From NCBI GenBank assembly GCA_051453625.1, contig JBOZIK010000001.1, positions 76,489,720 to 76,553,719 on the forward strand: a DNA stretch of 64,000 nt, given 5' to 3'. This DNA comes from Welwitschia mirabilis. Taxonomy: Eukaryota > Gnetophyta > Gnetopsida > Welwitschiales. Position numbers and translations under genes: made by a program. Positions 11,770 to 24,787 of this stretch are shown piece after piece. Position 1 is the first letter of the stretch. The number at the start of each line of letters is the position of its first letter. The notes under the pieces were generated by a model. The model worked only from the letters and a program-made list of their open reading frames with translations. It searched no databases and was not told the DNA's origin.

Positions 11770-13402
11770 GGTTTAGATGTTGGTCTAATTTTTATAAAGG
11801 ATAAACTAAAATGATTACATTACAATTTTAGCTAAAAATAAAAAAGTGATTCTTTATCATCCATTAACTTTGTCCTCTAGTAATGTTTCATTTAATGCCT
11901 TATCTTCTAATTTCTTCCTCCTCTAGCACTTATCTTTCAATTCTTTATCCTCTAATGATTTTTCTTATAGTGTTAAGTGGAATCTAGTTGTAGGTGAAAT
12001 CTGATTGTTTCTTCAAATGCTTTATGGTTACTTTATTTTGATACAAATTATGCTTAATTCTTGATTTTGGATCCTTGATATTCAAAATGATTAATGTAAC
12101 TTATTAATCTTATTAGAAATTCTTGTAACCAAACTTAAATAATCATTAAATATTATTAAATTAGTTAGCTAATAATATCTTACTTAAAAACATGGGACAC
12201 ACCAAACATTTTAAATGAAATATACCAAAAGTTATAAGGGATTAATATAAGAAATCTAAATGTAAAAATGATATCATAGAATATCTCTCATACCACTTCT
12301 TATAGCATCATCTTTACATGTAATTGCATGATACAAATTAGAGGTTGTGATAAGAACAAGCTAGATTATTGAATTTATTAAACTCTTCGAATTTAATAAT
12401 TTTAATCCCATGTATTAAAACTTCCATTGATTTATCATGAATTTAGTAAATAAATGAAAAAGAAAATTCATTTCATTTGTAAAAATTAAAAGGAGACCTA
12501 TTTCAATAGTGTATTCTCTCTAGGACTAAGAAAGAATGAAAGATAGATTAAATGCAATAACATAGATATAAAGAAATTTTTATTAAACTAAAATAGAAGC
12601 TACAACAATGGAATTCATTAAAGAGTTTTTTAAACTTTTAATTCATAGCATTTAATTCTCTCAAAGTCTTGAGTTTTATACTCTATAAACATTTTAGAAT
12701 TATCTTTGTAGAAGTTGCTTAAAGGATCCTCAAATTTATCTTTGTTATGCATGTCATTGGCCATGACACTTATTTCCTCAACATCATCTTGTAATGTAGT
12801 GTACTCTCTCAAGTTTGTATCTCTTGCATATAGTTCCTTGGAATTATTAATGCTTTTCTCTACTACTCCTAAGATCTAGTCCTTTGATGGTACTATTACC
12901 AATAGTACAATTTTTTTCCATCTTAAAACACTTATGTTGCTACGGTTCTTACTACACTAGACAATAATATTAAGTTATCTCACTACAATAGTGTAGGTAT
13001 ATATGTGTCTAATAGATTCTAACATGTGCATATTTATCATAGCTCCTATAATGGGAGTGGATGCAAATGTTTCTAACATTTACATTTTTCTCTTCTTGAT
13101 GATCATTGTAGATATTAATGACGATGGTATCATAGTACGATGAAAAAGATCCTTGGGTGAAACCTAGAACCATGGTTCATGAAATAAATACAACTTTCAA
13201 TGCCATTTTGCTTGCCATTTTTCCTTGCTTTTTTTGGACATGCTTCTATTTGATTTGAACGATCTTCTTTAGAAATTAGAAATGCAAAATGCTAAATGAG
13301 TGTTAAAAAGAATTGAAGATTTACCAAGGAGCTACTACTAACAAGGAAGTGCATTGATGGATCATAAGGAACTACAGTTAAGCATAGAACCCTTGACCTA
13401 TA

Positions 13403-13414
13403 TTTCTGATATCA
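13403..13414 (-). promoter_or_regulatory. Primer-binding site of the 3.1 kb element
   Basis: The minus strand reads TGATATCAGAAA directly inside the upper LTR, matching the initiator tRNA-Met PBS TGGTATCAGAGC at 9 of 12 positions. Confidence 0.5.
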
Positions 13415-13415
13415 A

Positions 13416-13751
13416 TTATAGATTTTAAAAGAAATCATGAGTAGAGATCAAGTAGTGTATTAGGAAAAATTATCATGAAGCATTCATGTTCTTCATTAAA
13501 ATAGTTTAAAGTTTTTATTAAATTTATGCACATAGGCTTTTACAATTTTAGTAAATCTTAATCCTAGATGTACTTAACTCTTAACTAATTGATGATTAAA
13601 TGTAATAATCTAACTAAAAATTCTAAGGTATATTGGAATGTGGGCATATCCATAATACCTTTTATTAAAAATAAATAAATGTTAGAAGGATGGAAAACAT
13701 TAATCTTAGAAATTTGTCAACTTCCTAAATAACTAAGAAATATGTCCAACA
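13416..13751 (-). repeat. 5' LTR of the 3.1 kb element
   Basis: Starts TGTTGG on the minus strand at 13751 and ends beside the PBS. It is related to 10632-10958 and, in the opposite orientation, to the LTR fragment at 40623-40870. Confidence 0.6.
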
Positions 13752-13899
13752 CTTTAACAAAAATTACTTCAACAATGTTATTACCTCTAATAACTTTATT
13801 ACTTTTCTTAACCTCTACTTGAAATAGTTTTGCAAAATATTATAATGAAAGGATTATTTACTTTAAAATAGTTGATCTCAATTACTTGAACAATCTACT

Positions 13900-14860
13900 A
13901 GAAACTTCCATCCATTTATACTACTTATTCCCTTTAGATAGTTTTCAACATAGGTGATACATTTCTAAAAACTTCATAAATGGATCTTTGATAAAACAAA
14001 GCAAGTTTATAAAAATACTCTACATTTCTAGGTCTATTTTAGTATTCATCATTTCTTTATTATTTAATATTTTTCTCTTTTTAATTCACATTCATTGTAT
14101 ATTATGATATAACCATATTCAAAAATATTAATTCTTGTCTAGTAAACAAAATGTTTGTCTTGTTTACAAATAATTTTATTGTTATAATCTTTATAAGACA
14201 TTTAATAAGTTCATCATATGCTCCTACAAACTATTTATAAATACAAAAAAATCATCATGAGACAAAACCATAGATTTATCTAGGAAATCCTTAGAAACTT
14301 ATTTTATCATATGTTTAAATTCATTAAGTGCATTCAACAATCAAAAAGTTATTAATTATCATTATCACTAATAATCTAGTATTTTAAATGTAAATCTTCA
14401 TCTGTTATGTTTTAGAATTATATATTGATAATATGTAGCCTTCAAATAAATTTTATTAAATTAAAAAGTACTTGATAAACTATTCAAAATATCATTCATA
14501 TAAAGCATCAAAAACCTATATTTTATAGTAATTATGTTTACTTCTCTTTCATCCAAACAAATCATCATCTCATTACTCTATTTTTGGGTTATCAAAATAA
14601 TTGGAACTATAAATGCCCATAATATTTCCTTGATTAGTTACCTATCAAGTGATTTTAAACTTGTCTTACAAAATTCCCTCTTTAATCATTATTATTTCAT
14701 AAGATAACTTGATTGGTAGTGATTATATTAGTATAAAATCTATTTTATTCATAATACTTCTCTCTAATAAAAACATAAAGGTAATTCATTAGTAATAATG
14801 TTATATAAATAATTTACATTAGTTTATTCCTTGAGAAAATTTTAAACATTTAACAAAAAT
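13900..14860 (-). pseudogene. Gypsy reverse transcriptase (copy G)
   Basis: The minus strand shows a run matching the gypsy RT path from C.VP.LLV.KK through VNIITIKYRF and a DDML-like NDILNSL (about 14460-14630). Further on, HNEFKHM-like sequence precedes the VSKDFLDKSMVLSHDDFFVF block, which is the YLDDI palm region with YLDD changed to SHDD (about 14200-14330). Frames change several times and stops are frequent. The domain stops near 13770 where the nested LTR element begins. Confidence 0.55.
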
Positions 14861-15399
14861 TTCAAAGGTTTTATCCTCTTCTCTAAAATTCTAAAAACAT
14901 TATGTGCTACATATCATAAACTACTTTGTAGGTGTAAAACTTGTACCTACTCTAAATGCTTTACTTAAGTTTCTTAAGATTTAAGTTTAATAATAATATT
15001 ACATAGAATAATTAACCTTTTATATTAGGTTTACATAATGATAGGTGATAACATAAAACATCATATAAATATAATACTATTTGAGGTATCTTTTATAACT
15101 TCTAAAATAGACTTATAATAGTTTACATTAAAGGATTCTTAGTAAATTCACATTTTTAGTAATAAGTACTATTCTTTACATTCCTAATTCTTAATCTATT
15201 CATAATAATAAAATTAGTAATATATAATATCAATAAAAGTAACTCTTTTTACATAATTTACAAAATTATAACTAGAAATGAAACTAAAACTTTTTTATTA
15301 TGTCCAAAGCTATAAAAAAATATATTAGATGGAAAGTACATTCTCATGAAAGAAAAAAGCATATTTAACAAAGTAATCAAGTGTTTGAGGTAGTAGAAA

Positions 15400-17000
15400 A
15401 ACTAAATCACATAAATGTCTAGCTATAGAATTATACTATCACCTCAAATCGCTAGTATTTGGGTAGCATAGAATAACATGATGCTTATCCTCAAGAGATC
15501 TAGATCTACATAATTTGCATGTATTCTCATCTCTAAGGATGTAACTTCATCATCTAGTTTTAATATTAAAACAATCTAAAATTAAACAAAACTTGCTAAT
15601 TGCACTAAAACAAATGGGCATAACATTAGAAATAAGGTATTATATCTCTCAATTCGCTTTATTTCCTTATGTATTGTATCTCTAAATTAATTTTATTACC
15701 TCTTATGTGTTCCACATAGAATCTCTTCTTCCCTTCGATGTTATATCATAGCTTTAAGAATACCTTTTAATTCAATAGTGTGTGAATGTTATTACCATTG
15801 TGTTACACTTACTTTAATGAAATATTCCACTTTAGCATTGATTAATTATTTTAAAAATACTGTCCTTGCAATTTAAGTCTTTAAAAGATTCTTTAGTAAA
15901 CTTCATTTTCTTCTATTTTATCCAAACTATGAGTATAAGAAAGAAATTGATAAAGAGATTTAACTTCAAAAGGAAAAAATGACAAGTTTCAATAATATCA
16001 TGGAATATTGTGTTGGGGATTTAACCTTTTACTCATATAACAAAATTAATTTTTATACTTATCAATAGTTAACCAAATTTTTACAAAAAGTGAAGGTCTC
16101 TAAATGTCACATCCATGTAATAGTATCATATAAATGATAGTTTAAAGTCTTTTTCACTTCCAAGACCATAAACATATTACCTCACAATTGTTTTTAACAA
16201 TATAGAAGGCTTTAATTTCATCTAGTCTTATTTACTTAGTACATTTATTCCAACTATATTTATTTGTAAATCATGGGCTTAAGTATTTAAAAGAATCCAT
16301 CGTTTCTACCTTGTCATGTCTAAGCTTAAAACTATAGCTAACATTCCTAGTATTATAAGTCATTATTTTTACTATTCCCCATTAATTTGAAGGCTAGAAG
16401 GGTAACAAAAATTTTGTTAGATTTGTCAAATTTCTTACATACCTTGTATGGACATACAAATCAAGAAAACATCATTTAGATATAGAAATAAATTAATTGC
16501 ATAATACCTTATCTCACCAACATGCTTGATAAGTACATTGAATAACCAATCTTGTAACTTATTAATGAAGAGACCACATAAAGAAATAGTGGAAAACCCC
16601 ACTTCATGCCAAGATGACTCCAAAATTGAAAATTATTATTAGAATTTTAATCTGTGGGCTTTATAGGCATAATCAAATTTTTATGTAAATCACTAAATCA
16701 TATTCTTTTATGAAATCCAAAAAGAAAATAAACACCTTTCTATTATGTTTTATAGCAAAATCCATACAACATCCAAGGGTGAGTAAGTCATCCTTTATGG
16801 ATTGATGTTACTTGAAACTAACTTGACAAACTACTATTAAATTATTAACTTCTTTTCATTTGCTAATTTATTTCTCTATAAGATCTTCCTAAATATTTGA
16901 AAGTATGTTACACGCAAGGATCATTCAACAAGTGTTTAAATTACTTTTGCCCCTTATTTATATAGGAGAATAGTAATGCTTATTTTCTAACATTTTTCCA
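15400..17000 (-). mobile_element. RTE-type LINE, 5'-truncated, degenerate (copy 1)
   Basis: A minus-strand non-LTR element of the plant RTE clade. Readable parts, 5' to 3', are a VYFLFGFHKR trace of the V.FIDF.KAFD block near 16710-16750, the frame 16435-16623 with ISLCGLFINKLQDWL (the LSPTLFGL.ID.L..WL block), and then LFLYLNDVFLIC with YADD changed to YLND at 16471-16482. A SFKYL...W..C trace follows, and finally a C-terminal zinc motif TCKLCRSRSLEDKHHVILCYP at about 15456-15523. It is inserted in gypsy copy G. The endonuclease is not seen. Both ends are approximate. Confidence 0.6.
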
Positions 17001-17252
17001 AACCAACTATTACATTGTATTAAATCTTTATGATAGTTCTAGTATCATTACACATAATAACTTTAATATGTTTATAGTAATAATATGCTTGTAAGACATA
17101 TTACTATAATATGAGGTTATAACTTTTAATAATAATAAAAATCACTTAAAAGAATAAGGCTTAATCCAAACTTATGTTTTACATTTCTCTAGATATGTTT
17201 TAATAATGTATGTACAGTAAGGAGATTTTGATAAAACTAAGAAGCATTCATT

Positions 17253-17364
17253 AAGAAAGGAATCATTAATACACTAAGAACTTAAGAAAGGTAAAAAAGA
17301 AATTATATAAGAAAGGAATCATGAATATATTAAGAACTTAAGAGAGAAGAAAAAGAAATGATAC
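17253..17364 (+). repeat. Two-unit tandem repeat, 56 bp
   Basis: 'aagaaaggaatcat.aata' starts at 17253 and again at 17309, followed in both by 'taagaacttaaga' and an A-rich tract. Located in gypsy copy G beside the RTE insertion. Confidence 0.7.
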
Positions 17365-18330
17365 AAGCTAAGTGATGCAAAATAGCATTATTCACTTCTT
17401 TTTTGTTCTTAAACTATAGCTCTAATTATTATAGTATGTAAGAGCAAAATATTAGTTAAAAAGTATTTTTAACCATCTAAAATATGATCTAATTTTTTTA
17501 TGATACATCCTTTAAGCAAGTGAATAAAATGATAGTATATTATATTGTAAATCCTCATTAAGAAGTCATTCCTAATTAAGAGTATGTAGATATGATGGAT
17601 GTATAAGGCTAAATGGAAAGTTCAAAAATACAAACTTTGAAAAGCCAGATACTACCTTGATTATTAGACAACTAATAAATAAAATCCTAGACATGTCATA
17701 TTAAAGCCTTGAAATTTTCATCTAATTTTATTTCAAAGTATGTCTACATAAGAGAAAACATGCATATAAATGTAGAATTATTTATATTAGGAATTTTCTT
17801 TTAAGTAACATTAACTAGATAAATAAGCTTACATTTAAAAATGATAGTAGACTAAATAATCATCATAAATTAAAATATTTTTCTACATGAACATAGAGAT
17901 CCAAATCAATCAAGAGACAAATTCCTTTTATTATTTCTTAAACCAAAGTTTTTATTTATTTCTTTATATTTTTATTTTAAATATGATTGCAACTTATTTT
18001 CTTAATGTCGAAACATTTCTATGTTTCTTTTCGTAGATAATTCCTTGTTAAAATATAACTAATATTCTTAAAGATAATGTAAATTTCATTAATTAGTATT
18101 TTACTTATGATAATAGATGAAGTAAAGAATAAACATTTTATACCTGATTCACTTTAGTTTTTAATATAAAAGGTAAATTTTAAATTTGAATGAAAAACTT
18201 TATCATAATTAATTATTACATAACTATCATATAAGAATATTTTTAAATGTTAAAATTTTTTATACAACAATAGGTAATCCATTTTTCCTTATATTTTGTA
18301 TGGAGAACTGTTTTTTTTCTCCTTAATTCT

Positions 18331-21248
18331 TTTTCAGAAGTCTATTTAGTTTGAGTGTCGACAACCATAAGGTAGATGTTCGAGTTAATTTCTATTGTTA
18401 TTATACTATAGAGTTAGCATTGCTCTATTTTTTATTTTCACAAATTCAATTTCTTCTCCTTTCTCCACTTCCATTCATTATAGTCTTACACTATGCAATA
18501 AGGATTATAGTGTAATTATTACCAGAATTTATCTAGTCATACCCTCTTCCATCATTTCTTATCTATTAGACTCTATTGAATGCCATCCTAAAAGGGCCAT
18601 AAAGAGTCCTCTATAGGGGATTATTGTTACGTAAATGTAGAAGTAAGAAATAGAATGAGAATGAAGAAAATAGAAAATAACTTTGAAACAAAAGAACTGA
18701 TAAGACTTACGTGGTAAAACACTTCTAGGCAAAGGAAAACATTCACAAGAAAGTAGGTATTNNNNNNNNNNNNNNNNNNNNNNNNNNNNNNNNNNNNNNN
18801 NNNNNNNNNNNNNNNNNNNNNNNNNNNNNNNNNNNNNNNNNNNNNNNNNNNNNNNNNNNNNACTTATCCCTCATAGTTTATGTTGTTTTAGATTCATGAC
18901 AGGTTTCTCTAATTATATAGATTATGAGGGCAGCCTTCATTAAGGTTGAGCATAGGTAGATTAGATGCATTATTATTTATTTTTATAGATTAGTCTTGCA
19001 TTACTTTTCTAATTCATGCATCGCAATTCAATTTAATAGATTAAGGTTACATATTTCATTTCTGAAATCAACTCTTTATTGTTCATACCATTGGCCTTCG
19101 ACGGAATTACGACATTCAGATCACTCCGTCTATATTAGCGTGTTGTATTTTGCATATTATTGATAAATAACAAGATTGAATTTGAACGTGAACTATTGCA
19201 TAAATACACACCGCAACAATGACACCAATGACTATCTCATTAGGACAAGCTTTTAAAAATAAAGTAGGCATCCTACCAAATTGCATAAATCTTCTTGCAT
19301 TCAAATTATACACAAGTAAAAATGTATCATAGAAAATATCAAATTAAATAAAGTAAAAAAACTAAATAAATTAAAGGCAAATATAATATACCAAGCCATT
19401 AGAATAAATCTCCATGGGAAATCTAGGAATTTTCTATGGATTGTAAACGCATTTCTTAAATAATTTGTCCATGCATAAGATCATCTCCTATAAACACATC
19501 AAACCATTCCTGATTTAAGATTTCTTTAGACTTAAGAAAGATCATTTAGTGGGTCTTCAAACCCCCATTAACATGTCAGTGCTCTGGAGCTTTGTGAATT
19601 TGATTGTTATACAATAATTTCAAAGTGAGAAAAGATGGGGCATCACTATACTATTGCAAGTGGACTTGAAAGTTGATGTAATTAGCATATACATGGAAAA
19701 TTTTTCCAACAATGTCCTAATGGGATTCCAATTGGATTAGCCTCAGTCATTTATTCTTTCAGGAAGAGTGGCATAGGTTAGGATAAGTTGACAAGTAGAT
19801 TCTCAGTCAAATCATCTTTAACATTTTTAATATTAATGATATTATTAAAATTTTTTCTGAAATAAATGGATTTTTAAGCTAATTAAAAAAAACACACTTT
19901 ACTACATAAGCAAGACTCCTTTGTAATGCTAATAAAAAGAAAAAGCATGGGTTGAGATCCTAGGAAGCAAATATTTTTTGTTCCAAAAAGAATCAGTAGA
20001 ATGTCGTTATCTATTGTTGAGCCTCTCTGTAAGATATTTTAGAGTATTCCTATTATAAACAACTATCCTTTCTATAAAATTTCTTGTTTAGCTAATTAGT
20101 ACCATTTTTTATGTTTCTTACTAAAAATGGCCTCATACAATGTCTCTCACTTGAAAAATGAGAGTACTATTATGTGGCTTATCTAATAAACCTTAAATGG
20201 ACAACCCTCTTTGACATGTATAAACTACTTATAATGCACCTCTATGACACCCTTATTTGATATGTGAACATGCCTTCATTACACATCTTTGACTTTTTAT
20301 CCTTCACTTAGTCGTTTCCTTTTTAACTTCATAATGAAAAAGAATTAAAGAACTATTTTAGTACTTCATTATATATAAGAAAAATGCATCTTCAACCATT
20401 ATAGAAAAATTAAATGGAAAAGAGAAAACACATAACTTAAACTACTTCATAGCAAATTATGTGGATCATGATTTATTTTATCTCTCAAAAGGAAAACATT
20501 CTTTTCTTACTCTCATTGATGAGTATAATATAATATGTTTTATCTACTTTATGTGAAACAAATCTTACATCTTGGATGCTTTTAGTGTATTTCTATACTA
20601 ATGGAAAAGTTGATAGAACTAAAAATTAAAAAGCTTAGGATAGATGAAATAGAATAATATTTATCCAATGAGTTTTATAATAGACTTCAGAATTCTAAAA
20701 TTCAAGACAAACCAATTTCACCATAAATAACTTAGATCAATGGAGTAGTTAAATGGAAAAGTAGAATCATCAACAAAATGGATAAAAGCATTCTATATAA
20801 AACATGATTTTCATTATTCATATGAATAGAAGCTATTAAAATAGTTGTATATATCCAAACTTTCTACTAAAGCTTAAACAATATCACATTCACCTACAAC
20901 TCGCTTGCATTACCCTTTCTGCATCTACTTAGCATTCTATCACATTTCCATTACTTGATAGAAAGATTCATGCCATTGCTAGTACTCATTGGCATTGTTT
21001 TTATTTCATAGTTTCTTGTGTCCTTTATTTATTTCCATTACTTATACATGTCTTCCTATAGTTTTCACTCTCAAGGATCTTTATTAATTTCATAGGTTTT
21101 ATAATATCTTAAGTCTTTCATTAAATTCCTTCTTAATTTCATTTTTATTTCCTCTTAAAACTTTTCTCCTTTATTTTCTTCATCTTAAATCTATTACCCA
21201 TTCATTTCTTTGCTTTTATTTTTTCTTTCTTATTGTCTTCCAAAAATC
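18331..21248. other. Unassigned AT-rich interval
   Basis: No protein domain or RNA gene recognised. A 100-N gap (18762-18861) follows a short block at about 18640-18761 ('gacttacgtggtaaaacacttctaggcaaagg') of the kind often found in plant copia LTRs. 18900-19320 looks like low-copy sequence. 20880-21248 is pyrimidine-rich and leads into the frame at 21249. The 62-73 codon frames at 18395-18616 and 19116-19313 show no motif. Confidence 0.4.
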
Positions 21249-22470
21249 ATGAGTGGAAGACAAGGTGCCTTTATTTAGGAAGTATTCTTGGCCAAATTTT
21301 GGATATGTACACAATCTTTTAACTTGATAAAATAAATGCACAAGGATGAAACTACATGTTAAAAGTGAAAAATGCATTTTACTATCCAAATAAAATTATA
21401 GAGTTCTACAATTATGCATCTTACAATGATGAATACCATTGTGTAATCCATTCTTACATACATAACACTTCTTTTACTATCTCTTTAACTGATTTTGAGG
21501 TAGCTTTAGGCATAGAGCATTCTGACCATATCCCTTATCTCTTAGTAAAAATTTTACCATATTATTATCAAGACTTGAACATAGAATGTGCTCCTAATAG
21601 AGAAGGCACTTTACCTTATACATTTTTATATAAGAATCAATTTGCTTTATTTAGATTTATCATTTAAAAAATGTATCACCTACTTCACGTGTTATACATG
21701 CTTAATTATATTGTTCATTTAGATCTTATAAGAATCATCTAGGATAATAAACCCTTTGAGATATCTAAGTTTCTATTTAGGTTTATTAACAACCATGTAA
21801 TCCATAAAAGTAATCTTTGCTTGGCATGCCTTGTTTCTGATATCCTATGAAATACCCTATACCAAACATTAGATTGTAAAGGTTGTAAGTAAGCTTGTAT
21901 AGAAACCATTACACCCCAAAAGATTCCCAAGGTCTAGAAGTGCCAAGATGCAAATTGGATTCCTAGGGAATACTATAAGCAATAGCAATGAGAAGCATAA
22001 GAAGAACAACTACAAGTAAAGGAAGAAATCCATCATGATCCTCCTCCCATCCACTATATTTCTCCCTATGCCACTCTATAAGTTCTACAACAACTCACTG
22101 AAAAGGCAAGGAGCTTGTTAGAGAGTCGTCCCATCCTCCTCCTTTTTCTTCTTCTCCTCCACCTATTTCATCTCCTTCTTTCTCATCTAGTGAAATGTTC
22201 TTGGAGCATGTGCCCTAAAAACCNNNNNNNNNNAGTTGGATTACTAAATTATTAGAAAAAATGAAGAAGATCTCATGAACATAAAACAAGATATAAGTAA
22301 AATGTTAGAGCATTTAGACTTTCATAGGGGATCATTTACATATAATTTCATTTTAGTGTGTTTGAGTATCATGTTTTAAATGTTTTCAAGTATGATGTAC
22401 TATTTTACATGTTAGTTTAAGACTTTACATAATGATTTTTCCTAGATACTTGTATAAGAATCATTTGCTA
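21249..22470 (+). pseudogene. Plant transposon-protein-like ORF (Transposase_32 type), broken
   Basis: An ATG at 21249 after a pyrimidine-rich leader opens a frame that is soon stopped. The 103-codon frame 21356-21667 (..NKIIEFYNYASYND... then FTISLTDFEVALGI) matches the general plan of the 'putative plant transposon protein' family: a V.EFYANL segment followed by G..V.ls...I...LG. After a stop, LHVLYMLNYIVHLDL and FINNHVIHKSNLCLACLVS resemble the later part of that domain. A Ser/Pro-rich stretch (22130-22200) and a charged heptad-like stretch near 22260-22320 follow. Two small gaps (22224-22233, 22471-22524) interrupt it. Family assignment is tentative; it may be the accessory ORF of a retrotransposon. 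Confidence 0.35.
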
Positions 22471-22524
22471 NNNNNNNNNNNNNNNNNNNNNNNNNNNNNN
22501 NNNNNNNNNNNNNNNNNNNNNNNN

Positions 22525-24234
22525 TAAAAATTACATATTCAACTTTCTACCTTTGTAACTTTGAGGCCAATTGGTGAGGATGTATGACATCCATTTTTAC
22601 TAAATTCTTTTGATTTTGATTACATAATTATCAAAAATTGCTCAAAATTTTTCAAACATAAAATTTCCTCCATACTTGACAATTTTTACTTTAGATACTA
22701 TTTTAGTATTTACTATTTATTTACTAACTTTTTACTAAGGAACTAACAAAAGTCTAGTTAGGGGATGTGTTTACATGTAGAAATTAACATTCTCAGTAGG
22801 TACAGTTAGACAGTTTTACATAGGGAAAGATATTTAATTTATTGATTTATCATAAAATAATGTCTTTTATCCTTTTAATCATGATTTCATCCACATATGA
22901 GTTTCCCCTAATATTAGTAGGTTTATTATTGGCTTTAGAGTAACTATGCTTAAACTTAAGTAATCCTAGCATCGAACACTAGTGCCACTAGGTAGGAATA
23001 CTAGCATTACCGCCATTCTAAGGAAAAATAAGATAAATCTCATGTTCCTACATTCTTTAGGGAAATTCATAACTTTTCACGTGTGATATTGATTGGAAAA
23101 TAAATCAGAATTAACATTTAACTTTGATGACACATGGAAAAAGAACAAAATAATACATCATAACAACATGCGGTAACAACAAGGATGACTACATGAAAGA
23201 AACATGACATGACATATGTTGACAATATTATCAATAGTCAAAGGACATACCATCACCATGTTTTTATAAGAAGATAAAGAATTTTTCCTTATGACTAGAT
23301 GNNNNNNNNTATAACTTCCTTTATGTAACCATCCTTAAGTAACCCTCATGTGACTGCTCACCTAATACTTATCTAACACAATCATGATAAAGATTTTAAA
23401 GCTTTTTTTCATTTGTAAAAGTTCCTTGAGTGCCCATTATAAACATATTTTAGTTGGCTTAATATGGAAAAGACTTTGAAATTAAGATGTCATGATTCTC
23501 TAGCCATCTTTCTTGGGGGCAAATAACTTAAATCTAGTTAAGGAGTTATTCTTCTTCATCTCTTTCTCCATTTGACGTAATGTATATTTTTAGATTTTAA
23601 TATAATAATTGGTTTTAATCCTTTCATTGTTATTGCATAATTCATTTGGTAACAATATTTAGATAAGACTAGTTCTTAAGTAGGTTTCATTCTTTTATTA
23701 CTAATGGATAGAAATTGTTATTAGGAATTTTTAGATGAAGCTTAGTCAATTATTAAGTTTTTTAACATAGAGTGAGTTATTTGAAATTAGTTTATTATTT
23801 CATAATTACTTTAATTAATGAATCTTGTATACTTAATTTCATACTTTCTATGCTTATGAAGGACTACGAAGTATTAAGAGGGCTAAATAAATCACCGACA
23901 CACATGTGGTAGATGAGATTTTGTCTTCACATTGAGCCTTAATAACTTAATAATTTTAGTTTATGTTTCACGATACAAGAATCAGTAGAGTAAACATGGA
24001 GTATTTGGTGAACTAATTAGATTATTGGAGCACTTTCATTTCCTTGCATTACCAATTGAAAAACATTTCATTCTCAAATGTTTATTTTTCTTTTGTTTTA
24101 AGTTTCATTACAAGTTGAAATAATCTTGTACCTTTTGTAAAAATTACCACATATATCCTTATGAAAGAATGATACTAGGTTCTCACCTCATTAAATCTAG
24201 TTCACTTCTATACACAAACACCTATAAAAGAAAC
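22525..24234. other. Unassigned AT-rich interval
   Basis: No convincing domain, tRNA or LTR border seen. It contains an 8-N gap at 23302-23309. By position it could hold the decayed RT part of the copia element whose RNase H begins at 24235, but I could not read RT motifs. Confidence 0.35.
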
Positions 24235-24690
24235 TCTTAGTTCATCTTTAAGGAATATTATAGCTCAGACTTTGCTAGAGAAATTGATACCTCATTATTA
24301 ACATTAGGGTATATTATGTTCTTAGGAACATTGAATCTATTCTAGTGATCAAAGAGTTAAAAACCTATAGAATGATCTTATACCAAATCCAAACATGTAA
24401 CTACTTCTGAAAAATTTAGAGAAATAAAATGACTAAGGAAATCATTATAACTAGTAAAATTGAAGCACACTAAGGTAAAATAGCTCTTCATTAACAACCA
24501 ATTAGCTATTTACATAATAAAAGATCTAGTGCACTATGATAGGACAAAACACTTTTATGTCGAAGTTCATAAAAATTGGGAACACATATAAAATGAAGTT
24601 ATTACACAATTATATTATCAAACTATAGAAAAAACTATTAATGTCTTTATCAAATTACTTAGTTGAAATAATTTCTAGTATTAGATCTAA
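24235..24690 (+). pseudogene. Ty1/copia RNase H, degenerate
   Basis: The plus strand reads YYSSDFAREIDTSLLTLGYIMFLG, then SKS..KP.E..YT.S.. and REI..LR, then LFINNQLAIYIIKD, VHYDRTKHFYVEVH and a final IEKTINVFIKLLS. These align in order with the copia RNase H blocks YSD.D.AGD...R.STSGY..FLG, Q..V..ST.EAEY, DN..AI.LA.NP..H.RTKHI.V..H and ..QLADIFTK.L. Several stops (for example TAA before the ESEY-like block) make it inactive. The end of this domain is normally the end of pol, and the next features are indeed a PPT and an LTR. Confidence 0.75.
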
Positions 24691-24787
24691 TATTGGATTG
24701 ATAATTAGATAATTCACTCATTCATTCTTGTACATTGTGGACTTTATTTTACTTTTTAAGTTTTAATTAAAGTTACTTATGATCCTA

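Larger units (their letters stand above)
10632..13751 (-). mobile_element. Small LTR retrotransposon, about 3.1 kb, no recognised domains
   Basis: Two related segments of about 330 bp, 10632-10958 and 13416-13751, flank a 2.45 kb interior. On the minus strand each starts TGTTGG and continues with a shared '.CTTAGTTATTTAGG' block. A PBS lies just inside the upper LTR and a purine tract just inside the lower one, which gives minus-strand polarity. The interior shows no gag, protease or RT motif that I recognise; the longest frame (12630-12812, minus, 60 codons) resembles nothing I know. A non-autonomous (TRIM/LARD-like) element fits best. The lower LTR lacks about 20 terminal bases and abuts the LINE poly(A). 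Confidence 0.6.
13752..18330 (-). mobile_element. Ty3/gypsy retrotransposon, degenerate copy G
   Basis: A minus-strand gypsy fossil whose RT is readable at about 13900-14860. The block is an inverted relative of copy F (25242-27860): 14690-14760 pairs with about 26770-26860, 17580-17640 with about 25690-25760, and 17940-18100 with about 25260-25430. It is interrupted by an RTE-type LINE at about 15400-17000, and its RT side is cut at 13751/13752 by the 3.1 kb LTR element. The upper border near 18330 is approximate. Confidence 0.55.

Noticed and set aside
12630-12812. 60-codon charged minus frame as gag of the 3.1 kb element
   Set aside because: No gag, zinc-knuckle or protease motif; length is within chance expectation.
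19116-19313. 65-codon minus frame as a possible small host gene
   Set aside because: No motif, no codon-level support, and it sits in an unassigned interval with frames of similar length by chance.
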